NCBI RefSeq assembly: GCF_031846165.1
Contig: NZ_JAVRIE010000006.1
Span: forward strand, 1-64,000
Source of the DNA: Glaciecola blandensis
GTDB taxonomy: Bacteria > Pseudomonadota > Gammaproteobacteria > Enterobacterales > Alteromonadaceae
Direction of reading: 5' to 3'
Length of the DNA stretch: 64,000 nt
Part shown: one piece after another, positions 1 to 8,120 of the stretch
Numbering within the stretch: the stretch's first letter is position 1
How the letters are laid out: every line of letters begins with the position of its first letter
Notes under the pieces: generated by a model
The model's input: only the letters and a program-made list of their open reading frames with translations
What the model was told of the DNA's origin: nothing
Databases searched by the model: none
Made by a program: the position numbers and the translations under genes

Positions 1-219
1 TGAGACAACTGACGCGTTGAGAGAATATGCAGGCTTGTTTGTATCGAAAGGGAAATTTATATATTGAGGTTGTAAGTAGTTGTCGCTAATGGAGACTTTT
101 TCAGCTGTCGCTGCTATTAAAGTATCGTTATTGTCACTACCAAACGCGACAGAGTTTCCGTGCACTAATAAAGCACTTATGGTCAATGCTAAGTGGTGGT
201 AAGATTTTAATAACCGCAT
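1..219 (-). CDS. Partial exported protein of unknown function (N-terminal 73 residues)
   Basis: Reading leftwards from an ATG at 219, the frame is open to the window edge. The first residues, MRLLKSYHHLALTISALLVHG, form a basic start followed by a hydrophobic stretch, then NSVAFGSDNND, which looks like a Sec signal peptide with cleavage near SVAFG. The remainder seen (about 45 residues) is polar and matches no family I recognise. The gene diverges from the ECF sigma gene, so it could be a target or a sensor partner of that sigma factor; this is only inferred from position. The rest of the gene lies outside the window. Confidence 0.6.
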   Translation of the reverse strand, partial: MRLLKSYHHLALTISALLVHGNSVAFGSDNNDTLIAATAEKVSISDNYLQPQYINFPFDTNKPAYSLNASVVS

Positions 220-273
220 ATTAGGACTCTACGTTGGCGCACTTAAATTAATTCACAAACTTAATACAGTTTA

Positions 274-300
274 GGGAATAAAACACAAAGCCAAACGTTA
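274..300 (+). promoter_or_regulatory. Candidate ECF-type promoter of the sigma/anti-sigma pair
   Basis: GGGAATA (274-280) and CGTTA (296-300) are separated by 15 bases. This resembles the GGAA(T/C)...CGT(T/C) layout of many ECF promoters and lies 26 bases before the sigma gene ATG. ECF genes are commonly autoregulated. The match is by eye and the spacer is at the short end. Confidence 0.3.
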
Positions 301-326
301 GTAAAGCAGAAAAGGTGATATTACAG

Positions 327-815
327 ATGGAAACAAAAGCATTGAAGTCGATGATTTTGGAAAACCTAAAGGATTTGCGTCGCTTTGCTTATTCATTAAC
401 TACCAATATAAGTGATGCGGACGATTTAACTCAAATTGTGGTTGAGAAGCTTTTAACAAGGCAAATCCCTAATAACGTTAATCCATTATCTTGGATGTTT
501 CGTGTGTGTAAAAATGCTTGGATTGATGAATTACGTTCAAGAAAAGTGCGTACTGTTGATGACACAATTGAAGTAAGTGAAATCGCCTCGACAAATGATG
601 CTTATGAAGAAAGCAAAGAAACTCAACAGGTACAATTAAAAGCCGCAATTATGGAGCTGCCAGATGTATATAGAGAAATCATTACGCTAGTAATCATTTC
701 CGGACTTTCATATGCCGAAACATCTGATGTACTAGACATACCCATTGGGACCGTTATGAGTCGTGCCTCTAGGGCAAGAGAAAAATTAGCGGCAAAGTTT
801 AATAAGGAACAGTGA
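327..815 (+). CDS. ECF-type RNA polymerase sigma factor
   Basis: This is a 162-residue sigma-70 family protein of group 4 size with regions 2 and 4 only. Region 2 spans about residues 12-75 (RRFAYSLTTNISDADDLTQ, then WMFRVCKNAWIDELR). Region 4 spans about 103-155, with the helix-turn-helix LSYAETSDVLDIPIGTVMSR. The ATG at 327 is preferred because AAAGGTGAT (311-319) precedes it by 7 bases; a GTG at 315 would lie inside that Shine-Dalgarno. The stop codon overlaps the start of the next gene (TGATG), so translation of sigma and anti-sigma is probably coupled. It should direct RNA polymerase to a small regulon, released on a signal sensed by the anti-sigma factor. The regulon is unknown. Confidence 0.9.
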   Translation: METKALKSMILENLKDLRRFAYSLTTNISDADDLTQIVVEKLLTRQIPNNVNPLSWMFRVCKNAWIDELRSRKVRTVDDTIEVSEIASTNDAYEESKETQQVQLKAAIMELPDVYREIITLVIISGLSYAETSDVLDIPIGTVMSRASRAREKLAAKFNKEQ

Positions 816-1516
816 TGAAAAAGTCTGATACCGAGATAATCTCAGCTTATTTAGACAATGAATTGAACGAAATAGAGCGCAAACAGGTGGAAGACCGTTT
901 GTTAATCGACACAGCTTTTCAAGCTATGTTTGAGAGTTACAGCGTTCAAGATCAATTAGTCAGGGGAGCTTTTTCAGAGATTGATGATGCGCCGGTGCCT
1001 AACAATATACTGAATATGTTAACCGAAACAGATGATGAAGTAGTTCCAGAAAGGCAAAACGTGGTGGAGTTGCAAAGTTGGCGGCGCGCGAAATGGCTAT
1101 CAATCGCCGCTTCATTTTTGCTTGTTGCGCTAGCTTTACCAGTTCTGTTAACAATGAACAAGCAAGCGATCACTTTAGCTGATGTACTTGATAGTAAGGT
1201 TTCAGGTCAAACTGTAAAATTAGATGAGTCACGCAGTGTAGAGCTTGTGATGAGCTTTAGTGACACTCAAGGTCGTTTTTGTAGAGAATACAAATTAATG
1301 CAGCCAACAAACTCCCAACAAAATATAAGTTGTAAGGAACAAGGGGAATGGCAAACACTGGTCAGCAGTTCTATCAATTCAACAAACAGCAATAACTATC
1401 AACCCGCGTCTGGCGGAGACTCAGCAAATATAGAAGAGTGGTTGGACAGTAATATGTCTGGTATCCCCATGAGTAAAGCTGCTGAACAAGACAAGTTAAG
1501 GACCATAGATAAGTAA
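815..1516 (+). CDS. Membrane-anchored anti-sigma factor
   Basis: This is a 233-residue bitopic protein. An N-terminal cytoplasmic helical segment (about 8-30, ISAYLDNELNEIERKQVEDR) resembles the sigma-binding region of RseA/ZAS-type anti-sigma factors, though I see no HxxxCxxC zinc motif. One membrane helix lies at about 94-114 (WLSIAASFLLVALALPVLL). The C-terminal periplasmic domain has two cysteines (GRFCREYK and NISCKEQ) that could form a disulfide. The start at 815 has AAGGA (804-808) six bases upstream, and the ATG overlaps the sigma stop. By family logic it sequesters the sigma factor at the inner membrane until a periplasmic signal releases it. Confidence 0.82.
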   Translation: MKKSDTEIISAYLDNELNEIERKQVEDRLLIDTAFQAMFESYSVQDQLVRGAFSEIDDAPVPNNILNMLTETDDEVVPERQNVVELQSWRRAKWLSIAASFLLVALALPVLLTMNKQAITLADVLDSKVSGQTVKLDESRSVELVMSFSDTQGRFCREYKLMQPTNSQQNISCKEQGEWQTLVSSSINSTNSNNYQPASGGDSANIEEWLDSNMSGIPMSKAAEQDKLRTIDK

Positions 1517-1548
1517 AGCGAGATAAGCTTTTAACAGCTAAAGAGGGG

Positions 1549-1568
1549 ATCTCCACCTTCGTGGAGAT
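1549..1568. other. Short perfect hairpin next to the 19-bp array
   Basis: ATCTCCAC-CTTC-GTGGAGAT forms an 8-bp perfect stem. It has no following T run, so it is not a classical terminator. It lies 33 bases after the anti-sigma stop and touches the first unit of the tandem array. It could be a transcript 3' end stabiliser or the founding element of the array. Confidence 0.5.
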
Positions 1569-1777
1569 GACACGGTTGTAGTGCAATGACACAGTTGTAG
1601 TGCAATAACACGGTTGTAGTGCAATAACACGGTTGTAGCGCAATAACACGGTTGTAGCGCAATAACACGGTTGTAGCGCAATAACACGGTTGTAGCGCAA
1701 TGACGCGGTTGTAGCGCAATGACGCGGTTGTATTGCAATGATGCGGTTGTAGCGCAATTGTACGGTTGTAGTGTAAT
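1569..1777. repeat. Tandem array of 11 copies of a 19-bp unit
   Basis: The unit is AACACGGTTGTAGCGCAAT with small variants (GACACGGTTGTAGTGCAAT, GACGCGGTTGTAGCGCAAT and others). Eleven copies follow one another without spacers, at starts 1569, 1588, 1607, 1626 and so on every 19 bases. The four central units are identical, which suggests expansion by slippage or unequal exchange. There are no unique spacers, so it is not CRISPR. Several antisense frames run through it because 19 is not a multiple of 3; I do not regard them as genes. Confidence 0.95.
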
Positions 1778-2026
1778 GCCTGTTTTTTACAGGCGATTAA
1801 CAAGTCAATCCACACCAAAAACCACTTATCGTAAAAATATACCCTTTCATCCCGAGATCGGACTTCTTCACACGCTAAACGCAAATAATTTTCACTATGA
1901 CGCATTTGAATTGTATCTATTTGTTACATAAAGCACTATCACGTCGCAAATGTTATGAATGTGTTAATTTTAAACGACAACTCGATCAACACTCACTGAC
2001 GTTTGCGGCAATACAACCGTTAATGA

Positions 2027-2066
2027 AAGCGCTTATGCCTTAGGGCGATGCAAGGTCTAAGCGCTT
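2027..2066. promoter_or_regulatory. Paired AAGCGCTT palindromes upstream of the glucanase operon
   Basis: Two identical AAGCGCTT palindromes (2027-2034 and 2059-2066) lie 32 bases apart, about three helical turns, at 48 to 87 bases before the GH16 start. A palindrome with a central CG is typical of LacI-family operators, which often control sugar utilisation loci in Alteromonadales. No LacI gene is in the window. Nothing else is seen between the 19-bp array (end 1777) and 2113. Confidence 0.4.
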
Positions 2067-2113
2067 GTAATTGATGTATTTGAAAGGACATTCTCCAACT
2101 GGGGTTTAACACG

Positions 2114-5008
2114 ATGAGTATAAAAATGAATAGAATCACCATATTGGCAGGTACTGTCTCGGTTCTGGTTTTATCAGCTTGTGGCGGTGACGTAGAAACC
2201 GAAACAAATTTAGAAGCTGTAAATCCAAGTATTCCAGATGTACAACCTGTAGGCGAAGATTATACCAATAGCGATTGGCGCTTGGTTTGGAATGATGAGT
2301 TTGACGGCACATCTATTAATACCAGCAATTGGAACTATGAAGTCAATTGTGATGGTGGTGGTAACCAAGAATTTCAGTGTTACACCGACTCAGAAGAAAA
2401 TGCGTTTGTGTCTGATGGCACATTAAAAATTGTCGCTAAGCTCACCGAAGGTGCGAGTGGTGAAGATGATGACTTCACTTCTGCTCGTTTGACCACTCAA
2501 AATAAAGCAGACTTCAAATACGGCCGCATCGTTATGCGCGCTAAATTGCCGATGGGTCAAGGTTCATGGCCTGCATTTTGGATGATGCCAACCGATTCAG
2601 TTTACGGTGAATGGCCGAAGTCTGGCGAAATCGATATTATGGAAGCCGTTAACCTTGGCGCGATGCGTGAAGATGGCACGCCAGAAACCAATGTTTACGG
2701 TACGCTTCACTACGGTGGTGGTCCATCAAGTGATTTTTCAGGTGCAGCTTACTCTCCTGAAGTAAGCCCGGCTTCTGATTTCAATACTTATGCAATCGAA
2801 TGGCAAGAAGGCGAAATTCGTTGGTACTTCAATGACATTTTATTTGCAACACAAAGACAGTCAGAGCTCAACATTAGCTCTACTGGCGAAGTTGTTGGTT
2901 TGAATCACCGCGGTTGGTACGCAGAGCTATACAACATTGCAACCGGTGAGCTAGAAACTAACTATTCACCTGCTCCTTTCGATCAAGATTTCTTCCTCAT
3001 TCTTAACTCCGCGGTTGGTGGTAACTGGCCAGCATCAGTTAATGAAACAGGCATTGATACCAGTGCGTTTGCAGGTGCTGGTCAAACATATGAAATCGAT
3101 TTTGTGCGCGTTTACGAATGTACTGCTGACGCAGATACAGGACGCGGCTGTGAAACGATTAGCCCAGGATATGAAACTGACGTTGCTGATGGTGGATTTT
3201 TGGTTGAAGGCCAAGCTCCTGCTCCAAGTCTAGCGGCGGGTGAAGCAAACCCAATCACAATCTTTGATGATGTTATTGACCAAAACTGGGTTGCATGGGA
3301 TTGCTGTGGTGGTTCTACTCCAGGTTTAGTTGCTGACGATGAAGATCGCGGCAATGTATACGAGTTTGAAGTACAAAATGGTAATAATGGTACGGTATTT
3401 GGTTTTATTACTCGGGCGGCATTTCTGCCACAAGATCCAACATCGGGTTCGAGCCCTACTCCTCATAATGCACTAGGCATGATTGAAAGCGGCTATGTTA
3501 CCGTTGACGTGAAAGTGACTTCCGCTCCTCTAGACCCAGACTCAGTATGGCTATTTAAAATCGAAGCTGACGAGGGCAACGGTGGCGCTTGGGAAGTACC
3601 TTTAGCGAACTTCGGTCCTGAGCCAGTGGTTGGTGAATGGGCGACATACATAGTGCCTTTGCAAGAAATTGCTGATGCGGGCGTAGATTTAACATTGCTA
3701 GATGTCATTATGGTGTTCCCAGCATGGCAAACGGGCGATGGCGCTGTATTCCGTATGGATAATGTTGCGATTGAAAGCGGTGAAGAAGCATCAGGCCCGA
3801 TGTTTGCAGAATTTACTGAAGGCTTCGGCGGCGCAAGCATCGACGGCGTGACTTATAGCTTCCCACTAGGTTCAGAAGTTTGGGGTGGTTTTGCTAACAC
3901 TAATACTGACCTATACCCACTCAATTTTGTTAACGGTGGTACCTTAACGTTCACTGCGTCAATTCCTGATGGAGCGAATGATACTAGCATCCGCTTTGTA
4001 TTCGAAAATGCACCATTCCCAGATGTAGATCCAAACTTTGCAACGGCAAACGTAGACATCGTTGGTAATCAAGCAAGAACGTACACGGTAAATATACCTC
4101 CACAAGATGCAGAAAATACCTACAGCTCATTCTTGTTGTACATCAATGAAGCCGGTAATTCAGTGAACATCCAAGATGTGAAAGTAGAAGCAAACAACCA
4201 TGCAAGCATGGAAGGCTTTGGCAACGTCACATTTGATGCTGCCACTAGCACTTACACATTCCCATCAAACGCTGAAGTTTGGGGTGGTTTTGCGAACACA
4301 AACACTGATTTGTACCCCCTCAACTTTGAGCGCGGCGGCAAAGTCACTTTTACTGGTTCTATTCCTTCTGGTGAATCTGATGTAACTGTGAACTTCCGCT
4401 TCGAAAAAGCCGCGTTCCCAGATGTTGACCCAGCGTTTAGCACCGACAATGTCGTGGTGTCAGGCTTAACTGAGAAAACGTACACGGTATATATTCCACC
4501 TCAAGACGCAGAGAATACTTACAGCTCATTCCTGCTGTACTTGGTTGAGCGTGACTCACCAGTCATAATCAAGAATATTGTTGTTAGTCAGAACGAGGAT
4601 GTAGCTACTTGGGAAGGTTTTGGTAACGCCACCATCGATGCAGATACAGGTGAATTTAATTTCCCTAGCAATGCAGAGGTCTGGGCTGGTTTTGCGAATA
4701 CAAACACAAGTGCTTACCCACTCAATTTTGAAGCTGGTGGACGCGTAGAATTTACTGCAGCTTTACCTGGTGGTGGTGCGGATACGAATGTCAGATTCCT
4801 ATTCGAGAAAAACCCCTTCCCAGATGTCGATCCAAACTTCGGTGTGGGCCCGGTGACGGTTACCAGCACAACAATGACTCGATACGTGGTTGAAATTCCA
4901 CCACAACCAGCAGAGAACACATTTAGCTCTTTCTTGTTGTACCTCAATGAGAATGATTCACCTGTGATTATCAAAGACGTTGTTGTAACAGCTGATCGCC
5001 CACAATAA
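2114..5008 (+). CDS. Modular GH16 beta-1,3-glucanase (laminarinase) lipoprotein
   Basis: This is a 964-residue secreted glycoside hydrolase. The signal peptide ends in a lipobox LSAC-G with Cys23, so it is probably an outer-membrane lipoprotein. The GH16 domain covers about 50-338 and carries the family signature EIDIMEAVN with nucleophile Glu172 and acid/base Glu177. A middle beta-sandwich-like region (about 370-560, containing AWDCCGGSTPG) follows. Three homologous modules of about 130 residues come next (about 565-695, 697-825, 832-960), each with EGFG..., EVWxGFANTNT and PFPDVDP or FPDVDP motifs; these are probably carbohydrate-binding. The protein should cut laminarin or related beta-1,3-glucan at the cell surface. 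It heads an operon with the TonB receptor 13 bases downstream. Linkage specificity is inferred from the family and neighbours. Confidence 0.9.
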   Translation: MSIKMNRITILAGTVSVLVLSACGGDVETETNLEAVNPSIPDVQPVGEDYTNSDWRLVWNDEFDGTSINTSNWNYEVNCDGGGNQEFQCYTDSEENAFVSDGTLKIVAKLTEGASGEDDDFTSARLTTQNKADFKYGRIVMRAKLPMGQGSWPAFWMMPTDSVYGEWPKSGEIDIMEAVNLGAMREDGTPETNVYGTLHYGGGPSSDFSGAAYSPEVSPASDFNTYAIEWQEGEIRWYFNDILFATQRQSELNISSTGEVVGLNHRGWYAELYNIATGELETNYSPAPFDQDFFLILNSAVGGNWPASVNETGIDTSAFAGAGQTYEIDFVRVYECTADADTGRGCETISPGYETDVADGGFLVEGQAPAPSLAAGEANPITIFDDVIDQNWVAWDCCGGSTPGLVADDEDRGNVYEFEVQNGNNGTVFGFITRAAFLPQDPTSGSSPTPHNALGMIESGYVTVDVKVTSAPLDPDSVWLFKIEADEGNGGAWEVPLANFGPEPVVGEWATYIVPLQEIADAGVDLTLLDVIMVFPAWQTGDGAVFRMDNVAIESGEEASGPMFAEFTEGFGGASIDGVTYSFPLGSEVWGGFANTNTDLYPLNFVNGGTLTFTASIPDGANDTSIRFVFENAPFPDVDPNFATANVDIVGNQARTYTVNIPPQDAENTYSSFLLYINEAGNSVNIQDVKVEANNHASMEGFGNVTFDAATSTYTFPSNAEVWGGFANTNTDLYPLNFERGGKVTFTGSIPSGESDVTVNFRFEKAAFPDVDPAFSTDNVVVSGLTEKTYTVYIPPQDAENTYSSFLLYLVERDSPVIIKNIVVSQNEDVATWEGFGNATIDADTGEFNFPSNAEVWAGFANTNTSAYPLNFEAGGRVEFTAALPGGGADTNVRFLFEKNPFPDVDPNFGVGPVTVTSTTMTRYVVEIPPQPAENTFSSFLLYLNENDSPVIIKDVVVTADRPQ

Positions 5009-5021
5009 GAGAGTAAAGAAT

Positions 5022-8015
5022 ATGAAAAACATGACTTTCCAAAAAACAAAACTAGCAACGACTATGTCGTTGCTGCTAGGGCTTTCAGTTGCAATGCCAA
5101 CGATGGCTCAAGAAGATGACGCCGATGCGAACCTCGATCCGAACGTTGAAGTAATCACCGTTAAAGGAATTCGTGGTTCATTGGTGAAATCAAGCGATAT
5201 CAAACGCAGTAACCAAGGTGTTGTTGACGCTATAGTTGCCGAAGAAATGGGGAAGTTCCCCGATACCAACTTGGCAGAATCGTTGCAGCGCATTACCGGT
5301 GTGTCGGTAAGCAGAGCAAACGGTGAAGGTAGTCAGATTACAGTTCGTGGATTCGGTCCAGACTTTAACTTGGTCACCTTGAATGGTCGTCAAATGCCTT
5401 CAACCGGCTTCTCACGTTCATTCAACTTTGAGAATTTTGCTTCTGAAGGTGTCAGTGCGCTTGAGGTCTACAAGACTGCTCGTGCTGATATTCCAACAGG
5501 TGGTTTGGGTGCAACAGTTAACATCGTGACTGCGCGTCCCCTTGCGCAGCCAGGTCAGCAAATATCACTTACTGCGAAAGCAAATTACGATACATCAAAT
5601 GTTGAAGGCGAAGATGTCACACCTGAAATAGCTGCCTTAGTGAGTAAAACATTTTTAGATGATCGATTGGGTGTCGCTTTAACTGGATCGTTCCAACGTC
5701 GTGACTTCCAGAAGCAACAAGCAAACATTCAGGGCTGGCAGGCTAACGTTGCACTACCTGACTTAGATGCATCTCAATTCACTGACGCTCGCGCAGTTGA
5801 TGAGAGTGGCGCGCCGATACAAAACTTTTTCGCACCAAATGCAGATGGCGTACTAGAAGCAACTTCCGCACATTTCTTCCCGAAAGACTTGAACTACGGA
5901 ATTGAAAACGTACAACGCGAAAGAACCAATGCGCAGGCAACTATCCAATTTGCAGCAACGGATAATCTTACTTTAACCGCTGATTACACTATGAGTAATG
6001 TCGTTGCCGGTAGTAATAGCATTGGTTGGGGCATCTGGAACAACTTCGGTGGTAACGTTAATAGCTATCAACTTGATGAAAATGGTACCGCGTTATTTGC
6101 CAACATTTCTGGTGACGATGGTTCATTTACTGCGTCAAGAAGTACAACTGAGTTCGATATGGAATCTTTTGGTTTCAATGTTGATTTCCAAGCAAGAGAC
6201 GATCTCAAAATAACGCTTGATTACCATGACTCGAACTCAACTATCGATAATGGTATCGACCCAGGTCTGCGCAGCGCTGGGCAAGTTATTCTTGGTTCTG
6301 CAGCATTGGACTATAAAGAGTACTCGTACTTAGAAGGCGATATTCCACAGTTTGTTATCGGTTGGAATAACGGTACTAATCAGTTAACGGCTAACGAAAT
6401 CGACTCGAACTTTAGTCAATTCATTCATTCGCCGGGTGAATCAGATATTCAACAAGTACAACTTGATGTGGAATATCTTCCAGAATTTGATTTTGCAGAG
6501 TCATTAGTGAAATTAAGTGCGGGTGTGAGCAACACTCAACAAACCCTAATTGGTACAAGCGGTTGGTCAGGCTTACGTGGTGGCCCGGGTTTCAACCCTA
6601 GCTTCCCGCAGATCTTCCCTGACAACATGTTTACCTTGAATGGCACGGGTAGTTTCTTAGATCAGTTCGCCGGTGGCGGTTCAGCTTTAAGCACTGACTA
6701 CTATTGGACTTACGATTTCGACGAAGCTGTGGCACGTCAAGCTGCTTACCTTACTGCTGATGTAGTGGGTAGCAATGAGTATGTAGTAGATCCTTACTAC
6801 ACGACTAATACCACGTCTAGCGTTGAAGAAACGACCACGGCTTTCTACATCAATTCACTTTGGGAATTTGACGTCAAAGACGTGTTTGTACAAATCAATG
6901 CTGGTATTCGCTATGAAGAAACAGATGTTATCAGTCCTTCACAAAGCAACATTGCAGAGCAAGTAAACTGGGTGGCATCTTCAGAGTGGATTACCTCTTT
7001 CTCTGGTATTCAGGAAGTGTCAAATGAAGGCGGTTACGACCTGCTATTACCAATGGTCGATATTCGCGTTGATTTAACGGATGATTTGGTTTCACGTGTT
7101 TCTTTCGGTAAGAGTGTGACTCGTGCACCATTAGGCAATTTGTTAGGTGGTTTATCACTTTCTGGTAGCCCGAAGATCGGTTCACGAACAGGTTCTCGTG
7201 GTAACACTAACTTGAAGCCTTACCAATCAACTAACTTTGATATCTCATTAGAATACTACTATGACGAAGGCAGCTATGCTTCTGTCGGTTTGTTCTGGAA
7301 ACAAGTAGACGATTGGATTGAAACTTCTACGGTTGACGTGGAAATTGATGGTCTATATGACGTTTACTTAGGCCCACGTTGGAACGAAGCGGTTGCAAAC
7401 ATCACTAATCGCGGCGACCAAGCAACAGATACGGCTATCTTTGATGAAATGTTAGCATTAGGTTATGGCAATGCCGATGGTCAAATCGAGCCAGATCCAG
7501 CAACTGATTCATTGATAACTTGGCGTTTGAGTTCTCCTGAGAACGTTGAGGAACGTAAAACAAACGGTATTGAACTCGCGGTGCAACACTTGTTCCAAGA
7601 CACTGGTTTTGGTGTAGCTGCAAACGCGACGTTTGTTGACGGTGATGTTGATTACAACCCATATGTACTTGCTGCACAAAAAGCCCTATCGGGTTTGTCT
7701 GACTCAGCTAACTTCCAAGCATTTTATGAAGACGAAAAACTTTCTGTTCGATTAACCTATGCATGGCGTGATAGCTATCTTATTGGTCAAGGCCAAGGTC
7801 AAGGTACATCCGATGTTCCACCTCAATTTGCAAAAGAATATGGGCAGTGGGATATGAGTGTGAACTACGATATCGATGAAAACTTCACGGTGTTTGTAGA
7901 AGGCATCAACTTGAACAACGAAACTGAGCAACACTACGGTCGTTTTGAAGAGCAATTCTTATTTGCTGGTCAGTACGGTCCGCGTTACTCCGTTGGTGTT
8001 CGGGTAAGTATGTAA
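5022..8015 (+). CDS. TonB-dependent outer-membrane receptor, carbohydrate type (SusC-like)
   Basis: This 997-residue receptor has a signal peptide (LLLGLSVAMPTMAQ) and a TonB-box-like segment EVITVKGIRGS at about 43-53. The plug domain (about 60-180) has GKFPDTNLAESLQRITGVS, QITVRGFGPDF and LVTLNGRQMP, which is the Caulobacter-type receptor pattern associated with carbohydrate substrates. The rest forms a 22-strand barrel ending in YSVGVRVSM with a terminal aromatic-poor strand. It begins 13 bases after the GH16 gene and probably imports oligosaccharides released by it. Substrate is inferred from context. Confidence 0.92.
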   Translation: MKNMTFQKTKLATTMSLLLGLSVAMPTMAQEDDADANLDPNVEVITVKGIRGSLVKSSDIKRSNQGVVDAIVAEEMGKFPDTNLAESLQRITGVSVSRANGEGSQITVRGFGPDFNLVTLNGRQMPSTGFSRSFNFENFASEGVSALEVYKTARADIPTGGLGATVNIVTARPLAQPGQQISLTAKANYDTSNVEGEDVTPEIAALVSKTFLDDRLGVALTGSFQRRDFQKQQANIQGWQANVALPDLDASQFTDARAVDESGAPIQNFFAPNADGVLEATSAHFFPKDLNYGIENVQRERTNAQATIQFAATDNLTLTADYTMSNVVAGSNSIGWGIWNNFGGNVNSYQLDENGTALFANISGDDGSFTASRSTTEFDMESFGFNVDFQARDDLKITLDYHDSNSTIDNGIDPGLRSAGQVILGSAALDYKEYSYLEGDIPQFVIGWNNGTNQLTANEIDSNFSQFIHSPGESDIQQVQLDVEYLPEFDFAESLVKLSAGVSNTQQTLIGTSGWSGLRGGPGFNPSFPQIFPDNMFTLNGTGSFLDQFAGGGSALSTDYYWTYDFDEAVARQAAYLTADVVGSNEYVVDPYYTTNTTSSVEETTTAFYINSLWEFDVKDVFVQINAGIRYEETDVISPSQSNIAEQVNWVASSEWITSFSGIQEVSNEGGYDLLLPMVDIRVDLTDDLVSRVSFGKSVTRAPLGNLLGGLSLSGSPKIGSRTGSRGNTNLKPYQSTNFDISLEYYYDEGSYASVGLFWKQVDDWIETSTVDVEIDGLYDVYLGPRWNEAVANITNRGDQATDTAIFDEMLALGYGNADGQIEPDPATDSLITWRLSSPENVEERKTNGIELAVQHLFQDTGFGVAANATFVDGDVDYNPYVLAAQKALSGLSDSANFQAFYEDEKLSVRLTYAWRDSYLIGQGQGQGTSDVPPQFAKEYGQWDMSVNYDIDENFTVFVEGINLNNETEQHYGRFEEQFLFAGQYGPRYSVGVRVSM

Positions 8016-8033
8016 CACCCTTAGCTTAAAATT

Positions 8034-8060
8034 AGGGCGTTTACTCAGTGTAAACGCCCT
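8034..8060 (+). other. Intercistronic hairpin between receptor and permease genes
   Basis: AGGGCGTTTAC-TCAGT-GTAAACGCCCT is an 11-bp perfect stem with a 5-base loop, 19 bases after the receptor stop. No T run follows, so it is more likely an mRNA-stabilising or processing hairpin, or a partial attenuator, than a full terminator. Confidence 0.55.
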
Positions 8061-8120
8061 CACATCCGTCTACTTAACCACTAAATGACCAAGCCATTTA
8101 CATTTTATGGAGCGTAACTT

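Noticed and set aside
230..256. Second ECF-like promoter (GTGAATT, 16 bases, CGTA) for the divergent partial gene
   Set aside because: It would start transcription within a few bases of the ATG, leaving no room for the ribosome site; the match is weak.
1569..1777. Possible CRISPR array
   Set aside because: Units are adjacent with no spacers, and no cas genes are present.
1531..1905. Long antisense frames through the 19-bp array, coding Tyr-Asn-Arg-rich repeats
   Set aside because: They arise because a 19-base period without stops is read in all three phases; no ribosome site and no conserved protein features.
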